DNA of 64,000 nt, taken from Pseudisothecium myosuroides. Lineage: Eukaryota > Streptophyta > Bryopsida > Hypnales > Lembophyllaceae. The translations under genes were made by a program, and so were the position numbers. Each line of letters begins with the position of its first letter. Position 1 is the stretch's first letter. Of this stretch, positions 11,355 through 24,110 are shown piece by piece. The stretch is from assembly GCA_951799445.1 (NCBI GenBank), contig OX637289.1, forward strand, positions 47,282,264-47,346,263, given 5' to 3'. The notes below the pieces were generated by a model that ran no database searches, had not been told where the DNA came from, and saw only the letters and a list, made by a program, of their open reading frames with translations.

Positions 11355-14195
11355 TCACCCTCCCACTGAGAATGAACTTACGCAGCTTGTCGGGAGCAGA
11401 CAAATTCTAAGCAAAAATGAAACTGGGGAGGGTGACCAAATCCCTCCCCCGATTAAGTAGCTGAATCTTAAGAGGAGCTCTCCGAGATGACCCTTCTCGG
11501 TGCCGAGAGGCCACCCCAGGGGGTCGGAGGCTTGGCCACAAAGCATAATTGGGAGGCCTCGAAGGGCAGCCCTCCCCCCCCCCGCTTTTTTTTCAAAATT
11601 TTAAGAGCACACTTGAACACCAAAAATGAACCCATGTAGCATATCGAGACCAGACTAGCTTTGAGCAAAAAAAAAAGGGAAGGGTGCCCAAATCCCTCCC
11701 TCGACTGAGTAGCTAAATCTTAAGAGGAGCTCTCCAAGATGACCCCTCTCGGTGCTGAGAGGCCACCTCGGGGGGTCGGAGGCTTGGCAACAAAGCATAA
11801 TTGGGAGGCCTCGAAGGGCAGCCCCCTCGCTTTTTTTCGAAATTTTAAGAGCACACTTGAACACCAAGAATGAACCCATGCAGCGTATCAAGACCAGACA
11901 AGCTCTGAGCAAAAAAAAAAGGGAAGGGTGACCAAATCCCTCCCCCGACTGAATAGCTAAATCTTAAAAGGAGCTCTCCGAGATGACCCCTCTCGGTGCC
12001 GAGAGGCCACCTCGGGGGGTCAAAGGCTTGGCAACAAAGCATAATTGGGAGGCCTCAAAAGGGCAGCCCCCTTGCTTTTTTTTCAAAATTTTAAGAGCAC
12101 ACTTGAACACCAGGAATGAACCCATGCAGCGTATCGAGACTAGACTAGCTCTGAGCAAAAAAAAAAGGAAAGGGTGACCAAATCCCTCCCCGACTGAATA
12201 GCTAAATCTTAAAAGGAGCTCTCCGAGATGACCCCTCTCGGTGCCGAGAGGCCACCTCGGGGGGTCAAAGGCTTGGCAACAAAGCATAATTGGGAGGCCT
12301 CAAAAGGGCAGCCCCTTCGCTTTTTTTTTCAAAATTTTAAGAGCACACTTGAACACCAGGAATGAACCCATGCAGCGTATCGAGACTAGACTAGCTCTGA
12401 GCAAAAAAAAGGGAAGGGTGACCAAATCCCTCCCCCGACTGAATAGCTAAATCTTTAAAGGAGCTCTCCGAGATGACCCCTCTCGGTGCCAAGAGGCCAC
12501 CTTGGGGGGTCGGAGGCTTGGCAACAAAGCATAATTGGGAGGCCTCGAAGGGCAGCCCCCCCGCGTTTTTATCAAAATTTTAAGAGCACACTTCAACACC
12601 AAGAATGAACCCATGTAGCATATCAAGACCAGATTAGCTCTGAGCAAAAAAAAAAGGGAAGGGTGACCAAATCCCTCCCCCGACTGAGTAGCTAAATCTT
12701 AAGAGGAGCTCTCCGAGATGACCCCTCTCGGTGCCAAGAGGCCACCTTGGGGGGTCGGAGGCTTAGCAACAAAGCATAACTGGGAGGCCTCGAAGGGCAA
12801 CCCCCCCGCTTTTTTTTCAAAATTTTAAGAGCACACTTGAACACCAAAAATGAACCCATGTAGCATATCGAGACCAGACTAGCTTTGAGCAAAAAAAAAA
12901 GGGAAGGGTGCCCAAATCCCTCCCTCGACTGAGTAGCTAAATCTTAAGAGGAGCTCTCCGAGATGACCCCTCTCGGTGCCGAGAGGCCACCTTGGGGGGT
13001 CGGAGGCTTGGCAACAAAGCATAATTGGGAGGCCTCGAAGGGTAGCCCCCTCGCTTTTTTTTGAAATTTTAAGAGCACACTTGAACACCAAGAATGAACC
13101 CATGCAGCATATCAAGACCAGACAAGCTCTGAGCAAAAAAAAAAGGGAAGGGTGACCAAATCCCTCCCCCGACTGAATAGCTAAATCTTAAAAGGAGCTC
13201 TCCGAGATGACCCCTCTCGGTGCCGAGAGGCCACCTCGGGGGGTCGGAGGCTTGGCAACAAAGCATAATTGGGAGGCCTCGAAGGGCAGCCCCCCCGCTT
13301 TTTTTTCGAAATTTTAAGAGCACACTTGATCATCAAGAATGAACCCATGCAACGTATTAAGACCAGACAAGCTCTGAGCAAAAAAAAAGGGAAGGGTGAC
13401 CAAATCCCTCCCCTGACTGAGTAGCTGAATCTTTAGAGGAGCTCTCCGAGATGACCCCTCTCGGTGCCGAGAGGCCACCTCGGGGGGTCGGAGGCTTGGC
13501 AACGAAGCATAACTAGGAGGCATCAAAGGGCAGCTTCCCCGCTTTTTTTTTCAAAATTTTAAGAGCACACTTGAACACTAGGAATGAATTTTGGCGGCTT
13601 GACAAATCCAGACAAGCTTTGAGCAAAAACAAATGGGGAGGGTGACCAAATCCCTCCCTAGAATGAGTAGCTGAATCTTAAAAGGAGCCCCATGAGATGA
13701 CCCCTCTCTATGCCGAGAGGCCATCCCGGGGGGTCGAAGGCTTGGCCACAAAGCATAACTGGAAGGCCTGGAAGGGTAGCTCCTCCACTTTTTTCTTGAA
13801 ATTTTAAGAGCACACTTGAACACCAGGATTGAACCCTATCGGCTTGACAAATCCAGACAAGCAATGACCAAAAGAAAATGGGGAGGGTGACCAAATCCCT
13901 CCCCGGACTGAGTAGCTAAATCTTAAAAGGAGCCCCCCGTGATGATCCCTCTCGGTGCCGAGAGGCCACCCCGGGGGGTCGGAGGCTTGGCAACAAAGCA
14001 TAATTGGGAGGCCTCGAAGGGCAGCCCCCCCGCTTTTTTTCCGAAATTTTAAGAGCACACTTGAACATCAAGAATGAACCCATGCAACGTATCAAGACCA
14101 GACAAGCTCTGGGCAAAAAAAAAGGAAAAGGTGACCAAATCTTTCCCCTGACTGAGTAGCTGAATCTTTAGAGGAGCTCTCCGAGATGACCCCTC
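11355..14195. repeat. Satellite array, about 245-bp units, left block
   Basis: About 11.5 head-to-tail copies. Each contains GATGACCCCTCTCGGTGCCG then AGAGGCCACC, an A/T-rich 'aaattttaagagcacacttg' part, and 'ggtgaccaaatccctccc'. The palindrome CCTCTCGGTGCCGAGAGG recurs at roughly 11495, 11750, 11993, 12236, 12481, 12725, 12970, 13215, 13459, 13700 and 13945. The last three units form a higher-order set that is repeated after the LTR insertion. The many minus-strand frames of 60-107 codons are the same satellite read repeatedly, not genes. Confidence 0.95.
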
Positions 14196-17039
14196 TGTGG
14201 GCGCTAGATTACCCACCCTTGGTAATGGAGCAAACACCGACCAGGTTCTATGCCTTTATCCACATTTTTTAATATATGGGGGTGATGTGAGCGTGGTCCA
14301 CTGTGCCTTCCAAGCAATGGATCTTTTTTGCTAACGTTTCCTAAGTGTCGTGGATGGCAGCGAATAATTAGAATGCATGTAGTAACTCACAAGGTAACTG
14401 CAATGCTCAGGGGTAATGGTAAAATTCTAACTCTCTAACCATCTATCCTTTGTCGAGGGTAGACTGGGTAGTTGGCGTCATTTCTGATGTCCCTAACTAC
14501 GTAAAAAAGGGGAACCCCTATGTTCCTTCCATGAACCTCTAAGGCTATCTTGGGTTTTTAAAACTCCACCTTGAAGTTCTACTTTTAAAAGCTATTCCTG
14601 AAGTTTCAACTCCTATTCTAACTTTTAACTCCTACGTGTATTCTAGATTTTTTAACTTCCCAAACTAATTAGAGAATTTAACTTCAAAATTTAATGCTAC
14701 CGTTTGACTTTGTTTTGACTTTTGACTCCCAATTTTTATTCCTAAACTAACTCTAAAATTTACCTTCTAAAGTTAACTCTATGTTTTGACTTTAACTTCA
14801 AGGTTTCACTTCCCTATTTTCTTCTAAATTTACCCTCTACGTATAACTCTAGATTTTTGACTTTTAACTCTAAATTTTTACTTCTAAAATTAATCCCAAA
14901 ATTTACCCTTGAATTTTAACTCTATGGTTTGACTTTTAACTCTAGGTTTTTACTCCTAAATTAACTCTAAAATTTAATCACTATCTTTTAACTTTTAACT
15001 TCTACTCTTAGCTTTTCACTTTAACTTTTTACTTTCCCGATTGACTCTAAAGTTTAACCTTTAAATTTAATCTTAACTTTTGACTTTAGGCTTTTGACTT
15101 TCTACTTCCCAATTTAATCCTATCGTTTTAATCCTAGATTCACTCTAATGTTACCCTCCTAAATTTAATTCCAACTTTTAACTCTAGGGTTTTGACTTCT
15201 AATTTTAACTCTATTCCTCACTCAACTATCTACTTCCTAAGTGGATTCTACTTTTGACTTCTATTTTGTATTCTACTTTTTACTTCCCAAAGTTAACTCC
15301 AAATTTTGACTTTTGAATTTTAACTTCCCTAATTAAAATCTTAATTTAACTCTAGGTTTTTAACCGTTATTTGATCTTTAATTTTAATCCTAAATTCTCC
15401 TTCTAATCTAATCCTAATTTCCGTCCATTGTTCCTTGTGGATCAAATTTAATTAAAGTTCCTCCGTTCTACCCGCTTAACTTAGCCTAACGCGGTCAGTT
15501 TACGGTCGAATCTTAAGTGTAATATGTTTTTGGAAACCTCTATCACTAATCTATAACTTTTTGAATCTAAACTTCTAATTTTCACTAATCTCGGATGCTA
15601 ATCACGCTCTAAGGGCTGATTAGGAAAATAAATGCTAATTAGGGAGATATATCAAAGATTAAATTAAAAACTCACCTCTTCACTACCGGTGTCAGAAATA
15701 TCTTCGTCCACGTCCACGTGTACATCCTCACGCTCCATGGTAGTCTTTGGCTTTGTTTTGAATTTTTTCCAAGCTCACCGCTTATTTAGAAAATGTTACA
15801 ATTTTTGATGATCTAAACTCTCTCTTTCCCTTCCTCCTTTCTTTTCTTTCTTCCTCTTTTTTCTACACTAACACTATTCCACCTAAGCTTTTATGAGTCT
15901 GACACTGTGGTTTCAAACTCCGAGAAGGGTTTAAATGCTCCTCCTACCCTCTTACACAACTTTGCTTTGTGTCATCCTAATCCTCCTCTCAACGGTCACC
16001 ACAAATTTCCAAGATTTCTTCCTAAAGCCTACCTAGCCTAAACCTAGGTCACTATTTATCATCTCTCATCTTTCCTTGCCTACTTCTTCTTCTCCTTCCC
16101 TAATCTCCTTCCATTGTGTGTAGGTGTGAGTGGTGAGAGAAAACGATTTCGTGTGCAGGTACGGTGGTGCTCCGCTCTCTTCTTCCTCCTCCCTTTCGTA
16201 TTTTTATTGGCCCTAATTCTACTTCACCCCTGCTTAGCACTTAATTAGTCCAACATTCTTTTAGTTTGCTTTATCTTTGTTTGTGTTTTGGTTTGGAGAA
16301 CCAAAATTTGAAACAAAAAAAAGGAATCAAAATTTGGGAGGAGCCCGGTTGCCCCACCGAGAGCCTGCTGTCCCAACCAGAGCCTGTTGTCTCAACCGAG
16401 AGCCTGCTGTCCCACCGAGAACCTGCTGTCCCACCGGAGCCTGCCTGGCCCTTCCTGGCTAGCTGGCCTTCCCGGCTGGCTGGCTAGGGGGTCGGAATTT
16501 TAATTTTAATTTTTAATTTTAAAAACGAAACTTCTGATTTCTGATGGGATGCTGGTTGGGATGCTGGTTTCGGATGCTGGCTTTGAATCTGGATTTTTGC
16601 TAAGGCGGAAAAAAATTGGATTTTTGGCTAAGGCTATTTTAAGACTGGATTTTTGCTAAGGCTACTTTAAGACTGGATTTTTTCTAAGGCTATTTTAATA
16701 CTGAATTGTTGGCTAAGGCTAGGGGGAAATAAAACCTCGGGGGTACTAAACTCACTAAGACCTTGGGAAACAACTAAACTAAATAAAATTTTGGAAGACA
16801 CTACACTCGATAAGTACAAAGGAACCTACATATCTTGGAAGCTAAACTCTGGAGGTTTCCACAAAGGTCTTGGAAACTAGACTTTGGAATCTAAGGCTAT
16901 GGAGGTTCAAAGCTTCGCCATAAAATTGGGTTTAACATCAACTTTATGACTTGTGACACTCCACGGGTTCAAAGCTCCACCGTCTAAGAGTATTTTAACA
17001 CACACTGTAGGACTTGACGTTGTCACTAGTTCAAAGCTT

Positions 17040-17275
17040 TGCCGTCGCTTTGAGGGGTCCACGCGACAAGGGAGATATTAGAAGAAGATAAAAAAGACAA
17101 ACTTAGAAACACAAGTGACAAAGCCAAAGCTTCGCCGTCCCGAGGGGGGGTCCATGCAACAAGGGGGATATAAGAAGAAAATAGAAAAGACAAACTTAGA
17201 AACACATGTGACAAAGCCAAAGCTTCGCCGTCCCGAGGGGGGGGTCCACGCAACAAGGGAAAAATTAGAAGAGGG
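17040..17275 (-). repeat. 94-bp minisatellite inside LTR-like copy 1 (about 3 units)
   Basis: On the minus strand, about three units contain GGACCCCCCCTCGGGACGG and CGAAGCTTTGGCTTTGTCA. Copy 2 of the element carries four units at the matching place. Confidence 0.85.
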
Positions 17276-17692
17276 TGAGGACACATAAGTGAGGAAAAAA
17301 CACACGTTTTAGTACACGTAAAGACACACAACTTTACAAGCTAAAGGCCCTCCAAAGCGGCATCGCCAAGGTATGGTGGGGGGTGACTTTAGGATTAGGA
17401 CACGACCCCAAAAGACTCCTAAACTCACAAGTTAGATCACAAAGGTACAACAAGAGAGAAATAAGGACTTTTAACTCGTAACAAGGGTATAACAAACGCA
17501 CGAGAAGTATACAAGGCAAGATAGAAGGACCCCCAAGGACCTTCAAAGCTTGAAATCTAGCAACAATGGAGCAAAAAGCGCTCCAAAAACACCGTAGAGG
17601 TTTTTGGCTTCAAACGCCAAAATATCCAAAGCAAATTAGACCCACGGACCCAAACAAAAGTGAGGGGGTGTTTTAGAGAGAGAAATGGGGCC

Positions 17693-17700
17693 CTTATATA
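17693..17700 (-). promoter_or_regulatory. TATA box of LTR-like copy 1
   Basis: TATATAAG on the minus strand, about 1.29 kb inside the TGTGAGCTCC end. It is conserved at the same place in copy 2 (24551-24560). By position it would separate the U3 region from the transcribed part of the LTR. Confidence 0.55.
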
Positions 17701-18991
17701 GGTTTTCCAAGGGCTCACCCCTCTCTCTAAAGCTCTAAGGTAACCTTATCAACGAGGATTTTCATCCTCATCCTCAAAGATTTTCATCCTACATCCTAAA
17801 TTTCTACTTCTACCATCTATGCTGAACCAACATCCTAACTTTTGGAGATTAGCTCCAATCGCCGAACGGATTGCGCCGTTGGATCCAGATCGCCGTGTTT
17901 AGTCCTAGATCCCTCTACCCCCCGTACCGAGGCCAAAAACCCATCGTAGGCTAATTTAGTTTAAAAACCAAATCGTGGTAAAATCCTAGATCTTGGAAGT
18001 CTCCTATTTTGAGAAATGTGAATAGCCTAGGGTCTCCGGTAGGTGTGAGAGAGTCGGGAAGGACTTTTGGTTGACTTTGTTTCGCCATCGTATGGGCCCG
18101 GGATGCCGGTCAACGTGGCGGGGACCCCGCCACGTGGTTAATTCCCGAGGAATCTCGCCGGTTCAGGTACTTGCTGCTATCGGAATGTTGTGAAACTTCA
18201 CGGAGCGCATTGTTAACATAAAACAAGCTAGCCTAATTTTTAGTGAGATTTTATTGTAACCTGGGTAATTTCCATGAAATTCCCGTTGGAGGTTAGGAGG
18301 GTTGACCACCCGGAAAAGGTTCTTTTGCAAGTCGGAAGATGCCGGGATTTTTCACGTGACCTCTCAGGGAGTCGCATGAAAGACGTGCGGGTGTGTTTCC
18401 GTACCTGGCACGATTGGTCAATGGAGATTTAAAACTGGCCATCTCCTTGAATTAGCGACGGTGCGGGAATCTTCTGCAGGTGGAGGAATCTTGGCGAATC
18501 AATTTTGCCGTTGGACTCCTGGCATGGGATTCACCCTAGAACACCATCCTTGGGCTGTAGATTCCTCCACGGGCCCGGTCTTGCGTGAGTGGCTCCTGCA
18601 TGCTAACAATCGAAATTTTGGGAATTCGTCGATCTAATGGGGAATTCTAAATCTAACTCTAGGACCCGACCTAGTGGCCTCGCTGTGGGTCCCTTGGACT
18701 GACCTAGCTATGAATCGCCACATTCATGGTGGGATTTAGCCCTTTTGGGTCTGTGTGACTCGAATCCTCCAAATCTAACCTTTTCGTTATTTCTATACTA
18801 TTTTTAGGCAAGATTTGGGAGATTCTAAGTAAAAAACACAAATCTAGACCAAATACTATAATGGGTATGACACAACCCTATTTCGGTTCTACACTCTTTT
18901 TATGGGTTTTTCTATACTTTTATCAACTTTAAATTGCAAATTTCCAAAAAAATAATTCTACGAGTCCCAAGTGACAAATTGGGAGCTCACA

Positions 18992-19960
18992 CCCTCTCGG
19001 TGCTGAGAGGCCACCTCGGGGGGTCGGAGGCTTGGCAACGAAGCATAACTAGGAGGCATCAAAGGGCAGCTTCCCCGCTTTTTTTTTTCAAAATTTTAAG
19101 AGCACACTTGAACACTAGGAATGAATTCTAGCGGCTTGACAAATCCAGACAAGCTTTGAGCAAAAACAAATGGGGAGGGTGACCAAATCCCTCCCCAGAA
19201 TGAGTAGCTGAATCTTAAAAGGAGCCCCATGAGATGACCCTCTCTATGCCGAGAGACCATCCCGGGGGGTCGAAGGCTTGGCCACAAAGCATAACTGGAA
19301 GGCCTGGAAGGGTAGCTCCTCCACTTTTTTCTTGAAATTTTAAGAGCACACTTGAACACCAGGATTGAACCCTATCGGCTTGACAAATCCAGACAAGCAA
19401 TGACCAAAAGAAAATGGGGAGGGTGACCAAATCCCTCCCTGGACTGAGTAGCTAAATCTTAAAAGGAGCCCCCCGAGATGATCCCTCTCGGTGCCGAGAG
19501 GCCACCCCGGGGGGTCGGAGGCTTGGCAACGGAGTATAATTGGGAGGCCTCGAAGGGCAACTGCTCCGCTTTTTTTTCCGAAATTTTAAGAGCACACTTG
19601 AATACTAAGAGTGAACCCTGGTGACCTGTCAAGACCAGACAAGCAGTGAGCAAAAAAAATGGGGAGGGTGACCAAATCCCTCCCCTGACTGAGTAGCTGA
19701 ATCTTAAAAGGAGTCCTCTGAGATGACCCCTCTGGGTGCCGAGAGGCCACCCTGGAGGGTCAAAGGCTTGGCATTGAAGCATAATTGGGAGGTCCCTGTG
19801 GGCAGGTCCCCACTTTTTTTTTCAAAAGTTTAAGAGCACACTTGAATACTAAGAATGAATCCACGCGGCCTGTCGAGACCAGACAAGCAGTGAGCAAAAA
19901 AATATGGGGAGGGTGACCAAATCCCTCCTTCGACTGAGTAGCTGAATCATAAGATGGACT
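18992..19960. repeat. Satellite array, about 245-bp units, right block
   Basis: About four units continue the array after the LTR-like insertion. The first three have the same order of variants as the three units at about 13450-14190: 'aactaggaggcatc', then 'tctctatgccgagag', then 'gatgatccctctcgg'. This shows a duplicated three-unit block of about 740 bp. The array stops at about 19955 beside the 67-bp repeat. Confidence 0.92.
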
Positions 19961-19962
19961 TA

Positions 19963-20029
19963 TACTTCCTCAAGAATAGCCGCGTCATTGTTTGAAAGAG
20001 CGCTGGCACCTCCTGGTCCTTGCAGTGCC
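19963..20029. repeat. 67-bp direct repeat flanking the chromovirus, left copy
   Basis: Begins TACTTCCTCAAGAATAGCCG and ends CCTTGCAGTGCC directly against the LTR. It is identical to 30631-30697 on the other side of the element. The identity runs four bases further (TGCT) into the first bases of the LTR. It sits where a 5-bp target duplication would be expected. Confidence 0.9.
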
Positions 20030-20286
20030 TGCTACGGATCGGCTTGACCAAGAAGTCGATGCTCTAATTAGATTGCATTCAAAGCAAACCAACACTAAAT
20101 CACCACCAAGTTACAATAATGACAATGAGAATCACACTTACACATTGTATCCAAAATCATATTATCTTCATTACACAAAATGTCAAGTGAGGAACAAGCC
20201 TCCTCACTTGACTATTAAAGGGAAGGGAGAGGCCAACTAACCCTAACCGTTACAACCGTTCCCTTGTTACGAACGGGTTTGTAACA
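20030..20286 (-). repeat. 3' LTR of the chromovirus
   Basis: 257 bp, ending TAACA at 20286. At its outer end it reads TGCTACGG on the plus strand where the other LTR has TGTTACGG. Only three differences from 30374-30630. The pol frame continues through the polypurine tract and stops about 36 nt inside this LTR (stop 20250-20252). Confidence 0.95.
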
Positions 20287-23255
20287 TTACCCCCCCTTCT
20301 AGGTTGGGGCCTCGGTGCCGTTGGATGGAGTTTATGAAAATCAGCAATTGCCTCCGGTGCGTTTTCAAGATTGTCCGCCGGCTCCCACGAATTCTCCTCC
20401 GGGCCATAGCCCTCCCATGACACCAAGTAGTGGAGTTTTTTCCAACGACCGAATAAACATGAATCAATAACCTTGTGCACCTCCCACTCCACATCTCCAA
20501 TTGGGGTAATAATCGGCGGAGGTGGTATGCGGCGACGTCCGGGAATGGTATCCTCACGGTATTTTTCAAGTAGAGAAACATGGAAAACATTATGAATACG
20601 CAATGTCTTAGGTAGTTTTAACCGGTAAACGAGATCGGAGAGTTTAGCTATTATTGAAAACGGTCCAAGAAACTTAGAAGCTAATTTATGAGAGGGCTCT
20701 GTAGTTGCAATATTTTCATGGCGCAAGAGGACTTTGTCACCTAGTTGAAAGGTCGGTTGTAGTTGTACCCCTCGGTCGTAATTTCGCTTAGCTTGTTCCC
20801 CCGCAATCAAAATCATAGTTTTGAGTTCCTCATGAACTTGTTGTAGATGTCGAACCCGGTCCTCGGCCGCTGGAACAGTGGATGTTGTAGGTATAGAAAA
20901 CGATAATGCCGGGTGGTAACCGTACGTGGCATAGAACGGAGAGAACCCTGTTGCCGAATGGCAGGCGTTGTTATAGGCAAATTCGGCTAATGGCAATAGA
21001 TCCGCCCAATTATCTTGACGCTTTGTCGTGAACATTCGAAGAAATTGTTCAATTACTTGATTCACCCTCTCCGTTTGGCCATCCCCTTGGGGATGAAAAG
21101 CCGTTGTTGGTGATGGCTGGATCTTAAGGAGTTCACATAGTCTACGCATAAATTTTGACACAAAAACGAAGCCCCTGTCTGATATGACCTCCTCCGGCAT
21201 GCCATGATATTTCCATACATTATTTAAATATAACGATACAGTGTCATTGGAGTCAATGGTCTCTTTTATAGGTACAAAATGAGCTAGTTTAGTATTCTTA
21301 TCAACAACCACTAGGATAGAGTCATACCCTTTGCTTTGGGGTAGTTTAACGATGAAGTCCGTAGAAACCCGCTTCCATGGAGCATGAGCGGCTGGAATCG
21401 GTTGTAGTAGGCCATATCGAGGATGACGTGCTGATTTTGACCTCTGGCACAAATCGCACCCATCAACATATTGATGCACATAACGACGAACAGTAGGTCA
21501 ATAAAAAATTCTAGTTACCAATTCTAAAGTTTTAGCCCGGCCTTGATGTCCCGCGGCGGGAGCGTCATGCCTCAATCGCAATATTTGTCGCCGAAGTTCG
21601 TCATCGTTTGGCACATATATCATGTCTTTGAACCAAAGAATTCCATCTGTGAGGTTATATTCTTGAAACCGTCGACGGATGTCATGCGGGCTCTTTTTTA
21701 ATCCTCCTTTTAGAATTGCCAATAGTGGTTGCAATGCGGGGTCTTTGTCAATGCATAGTTTTATTTGTTCTAGAATTTGAGCATCGCTCCAAACGGGGTC
21801 ACAGTCCTCCAATGATGCCAAACGTAGAAGGGGGCGATTCTCTTCATGTCGGCTTTCCATGAGATCAACCCTTCTTGAGAGGGCATCTGTACGCCCATTT
21901 AATGAACCCAGCCGATGTCGGATATCAAAGTCAAACGCGGATAAGAATTCTGACCATCGACCTTGTCTTCTATTTAATTGCTTCGTAGTTATAAAGTACT
22001 CCAAATTTTTATGATCCGAAATTACACGGACTTGATGAGGTGACCCCTCTAAATACACCCGCCAATCCTGGAAAGCTAAAATAATACTTAGGAGTTCTTT
22101 GTCATAAATGTCGTAGATCTGTTCAGCGGGAGACATTTTAGAACTCCTGTATGCACACGGATGTAAGTGACCGTCATCCCCGTGCTGCGAAAGAATTGCA
22201 CCTGTTGCCATGTCTGACGCATCCGTTTCAGCTATAAAAGGCCGTGCAAAGTCAGGATGGAGTAGTACCGGTGCTTGAAGAAATCTTGATCGTAGGTCGA
22301 TGAATGCTTGACTTGCTTGTAGGTCCCATTCAAATTGCTTGTTCTTTTGAGTTAGAATAGTGAGAGGAACGATAATCTTGGAATAATCATATATAAACCG
22401 GCGGTAAAAATTCGCAAATCCAAGGAAGGCTTGAATTTCCTTAACCGAGGTTGGAACGGGCCAATCTTTAATAGTTTGCACCTTGTCTGGACACATTTCA
22501 AGTCCCTTAGCCGAGACAATCATTCCCAAAAATTCAACGGAATGCTGATGGAATTGACATTTGGATTCTTTAGCATATAGTCCATGTTCTTGTAATCTTT
22601 GTAATACGTCCCTTACCACTTGCCGATGCTCTTCAAGATTCTTTGAAAAAATTAAGATGTCATCCAAGTATATAACAACAGATATGTCCAAAAGGTCCTT
22701 AAAAATATCTTGCATTAACGATTGAAATTGTGCAAGGGCATTAGTCAACCCAAACGGCATAACTAAATATTCAAATAATCCGTACCGCGTTTTAAAAGCC
22801 GTTTTGAATTCGTGGCCCGCAGCCATACGAAGTCGATGATAGGCTTGTCGAATGTCCAATTTGGAGAAAATCGTAGCCCCTACCAACCGGTCAGTGAGCT
22901 CTGGGATAAGGGGTAGGGGATAGCGGTTCCGCACGGTAACCTTGTTGAGATTCCGGTAATCTATACAAACCCGAATTGAACCGTCCTTTTTCCGAGCGAA
23001 CACAATAGGTGCTGAAACAGGAGACTTGAATCTTCAAATCCAGCCCTTGCCTAAATTCTCGTCTAAATACCTCCGTAGCTCTTCCAGCTCCACCGGGGAC
23101 ATTGGCCGCAACCCAGTGTTACGGGGCTCTTGTCCTTCTTTAAATTCAATCTTCATATCGCAAGTCCTATGGGCTGGCAACTCATTGGATGCCACCTCAC
23201 TGAAAGCTGCTTTTAAATCATGATGTTCTTCTGGAATAGAAGAAGATAGTGGAGT
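20250..23255 (-). pseudogene. pol: Chromovirus pol, RT-RNase H-integrase-chromodomain part (two stops)
   Basis: This is the downstream two thirds of pol. In order it shows the reverse transcriptase (conserved KKDGS..CIDYR start and YLDD active site), RNase H (ETDAS and the YDKELL helix), an integrase zinc finger (H..H..C..C), the integrase core with its two D and one E motifs (STDF, SDRG, and E in GQTERVNQ), and a chromodomain near the C-terminus (YLVSWEGYGPEENSWEP). Two in-frame TGA codons interrupt it: 23036-23034 before the RT motif and 21500-21498 in the integrase zinc finger. Each is one transition away from an expected Arg or Trp codon. The frame is otherwise open and joins the protease part exactly if the nested insertion and one target-site copy are left out. 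Confidence 0.92.
20290..20300 (-). other. Polypurine tract of the chromovirus
   Basis: AGAAGGGGGGG on the minus strand, three bases before the 3' LTR. This is the usual place for the plus-strand primer of reverse transcription. Confidence 0.8.
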
Positions 23256-23260
23256 ATCCA
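23256..23260. other. Target site duplication of LTR-like copy 2 (left)
   Basis: ATCCA here and again at 28229-28233, directly flanking the TG...CA element. This is the 5-bp duplication expected of an LTR-element integrase. Confidence 0.9.
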
Positions 23261-24110
23261 TGTGAGCTCCCAATTTGTCACTTGGGACTCGTAGAATTAT
23301 TTTTTTGGAAATTTGCAATTTAAAGTTGATAAAAGTATAGAAAAATCCATAAAAAGAGTGTAGAACCGAAATAGGGTTGTGTCATACCCATTATAGTATT
23401 TGGTCTAGATTTGTGTTTTTTACTTAGAATCCCCCAAACCTTGCCTAAAAATAGTATAGAAATAACAGAAAGGTTACAGTTGGAGGATTCGAGTCACACA
23501 GCCCCAAAAGGGCTAAATTCCACCATGAATGTGGCGATTCATGGCTAGGTCGGTCCGAGGGATCCACAGCGAGGCCACTAGGTCGGGTCCTAGAGTTAGA
23601 TTTAGAATTCCCCATTAGATCGACGAATTCCCAAAATCCCGATTGTTAGCATGCAGGAGCCACTCACGCAAGACCGGGCCCGTGGAGGAATCTACAGCCC
23701 AAGGATGGTGTTCTAGGGTGAATCCCATGCCAGGAGTCCAACGGCGAAATCGGTTCGCCAAGATTCTTCCACCTGCAGAAGATTCCCGCACCGTCGCTGA
23801 TTCAAGGAGATGTCCAGTTTAAATCTCCATTGACCAATCGTGCCAGGTACGGAAACACACCCGCACGTCTTTCATGCGACTCCCTGAGAGGTCACGTGAA
23901 AAATCCCGGCATCTTCCGACTTGCAGAAGAACCTTTTTCCGGGTGGTCAACCCTCCTAACCTCCAACGGGAATTTCATGGAAATTACCCAGGTTACAATA
24001 AAATCTCACTAAAAATTAGACTAGCTTGTTTTATGTTAATAATGCGCTCCGTGAAGTTTCACGACATTCCGATAGCGGCAAGTACCCGAACTGGCGAGAT
24101 TCCTCGGGAA

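Larger units (their letters stand above)
14196..18991 (-). mobile_element. Giant solo-LTR-like element, copy 1
   Basis: A 4796-bp unit starts TGTGGGCGCT and ends GAGCTCACA (TG...CA ends). It is flanked by the 5-bp direct repeat CCCTC at 14191-14195 and 18992-18996, so it inserted into a satellite unit. The whole unit matches 23261-28228 in inverse orientation, very closely over the outer few hundred bases. It has no gag or pol, no long frame and no internal pair of LTRs, so a solo LTR of a very large LTR element is the simplest reading. Orientation is set by a TATATAAGGG box on the minus strand at 17700-17693. Inside are an AACTTTTAACTCTA-rich stretch (about 14560-15450), GC-rich minisatellites (about 16340-16490 and 16530-16720) and 94-bp repeats near 17040-17275. 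A non-autonomous element with no coding sequence is an alternative. Confidence 0.8.

Noticed and set aside
11355..14237. Many overlapping minus-strand frames of 60-107 codons with similar peptides, and plus-strand frames near 11983 and 12241
   Set aside because: They are the same 245-bp satellite read in successive units. The peptides differ only by the unit's point changes, and frames shift with A/C run lengths. No evidence of a gene family.
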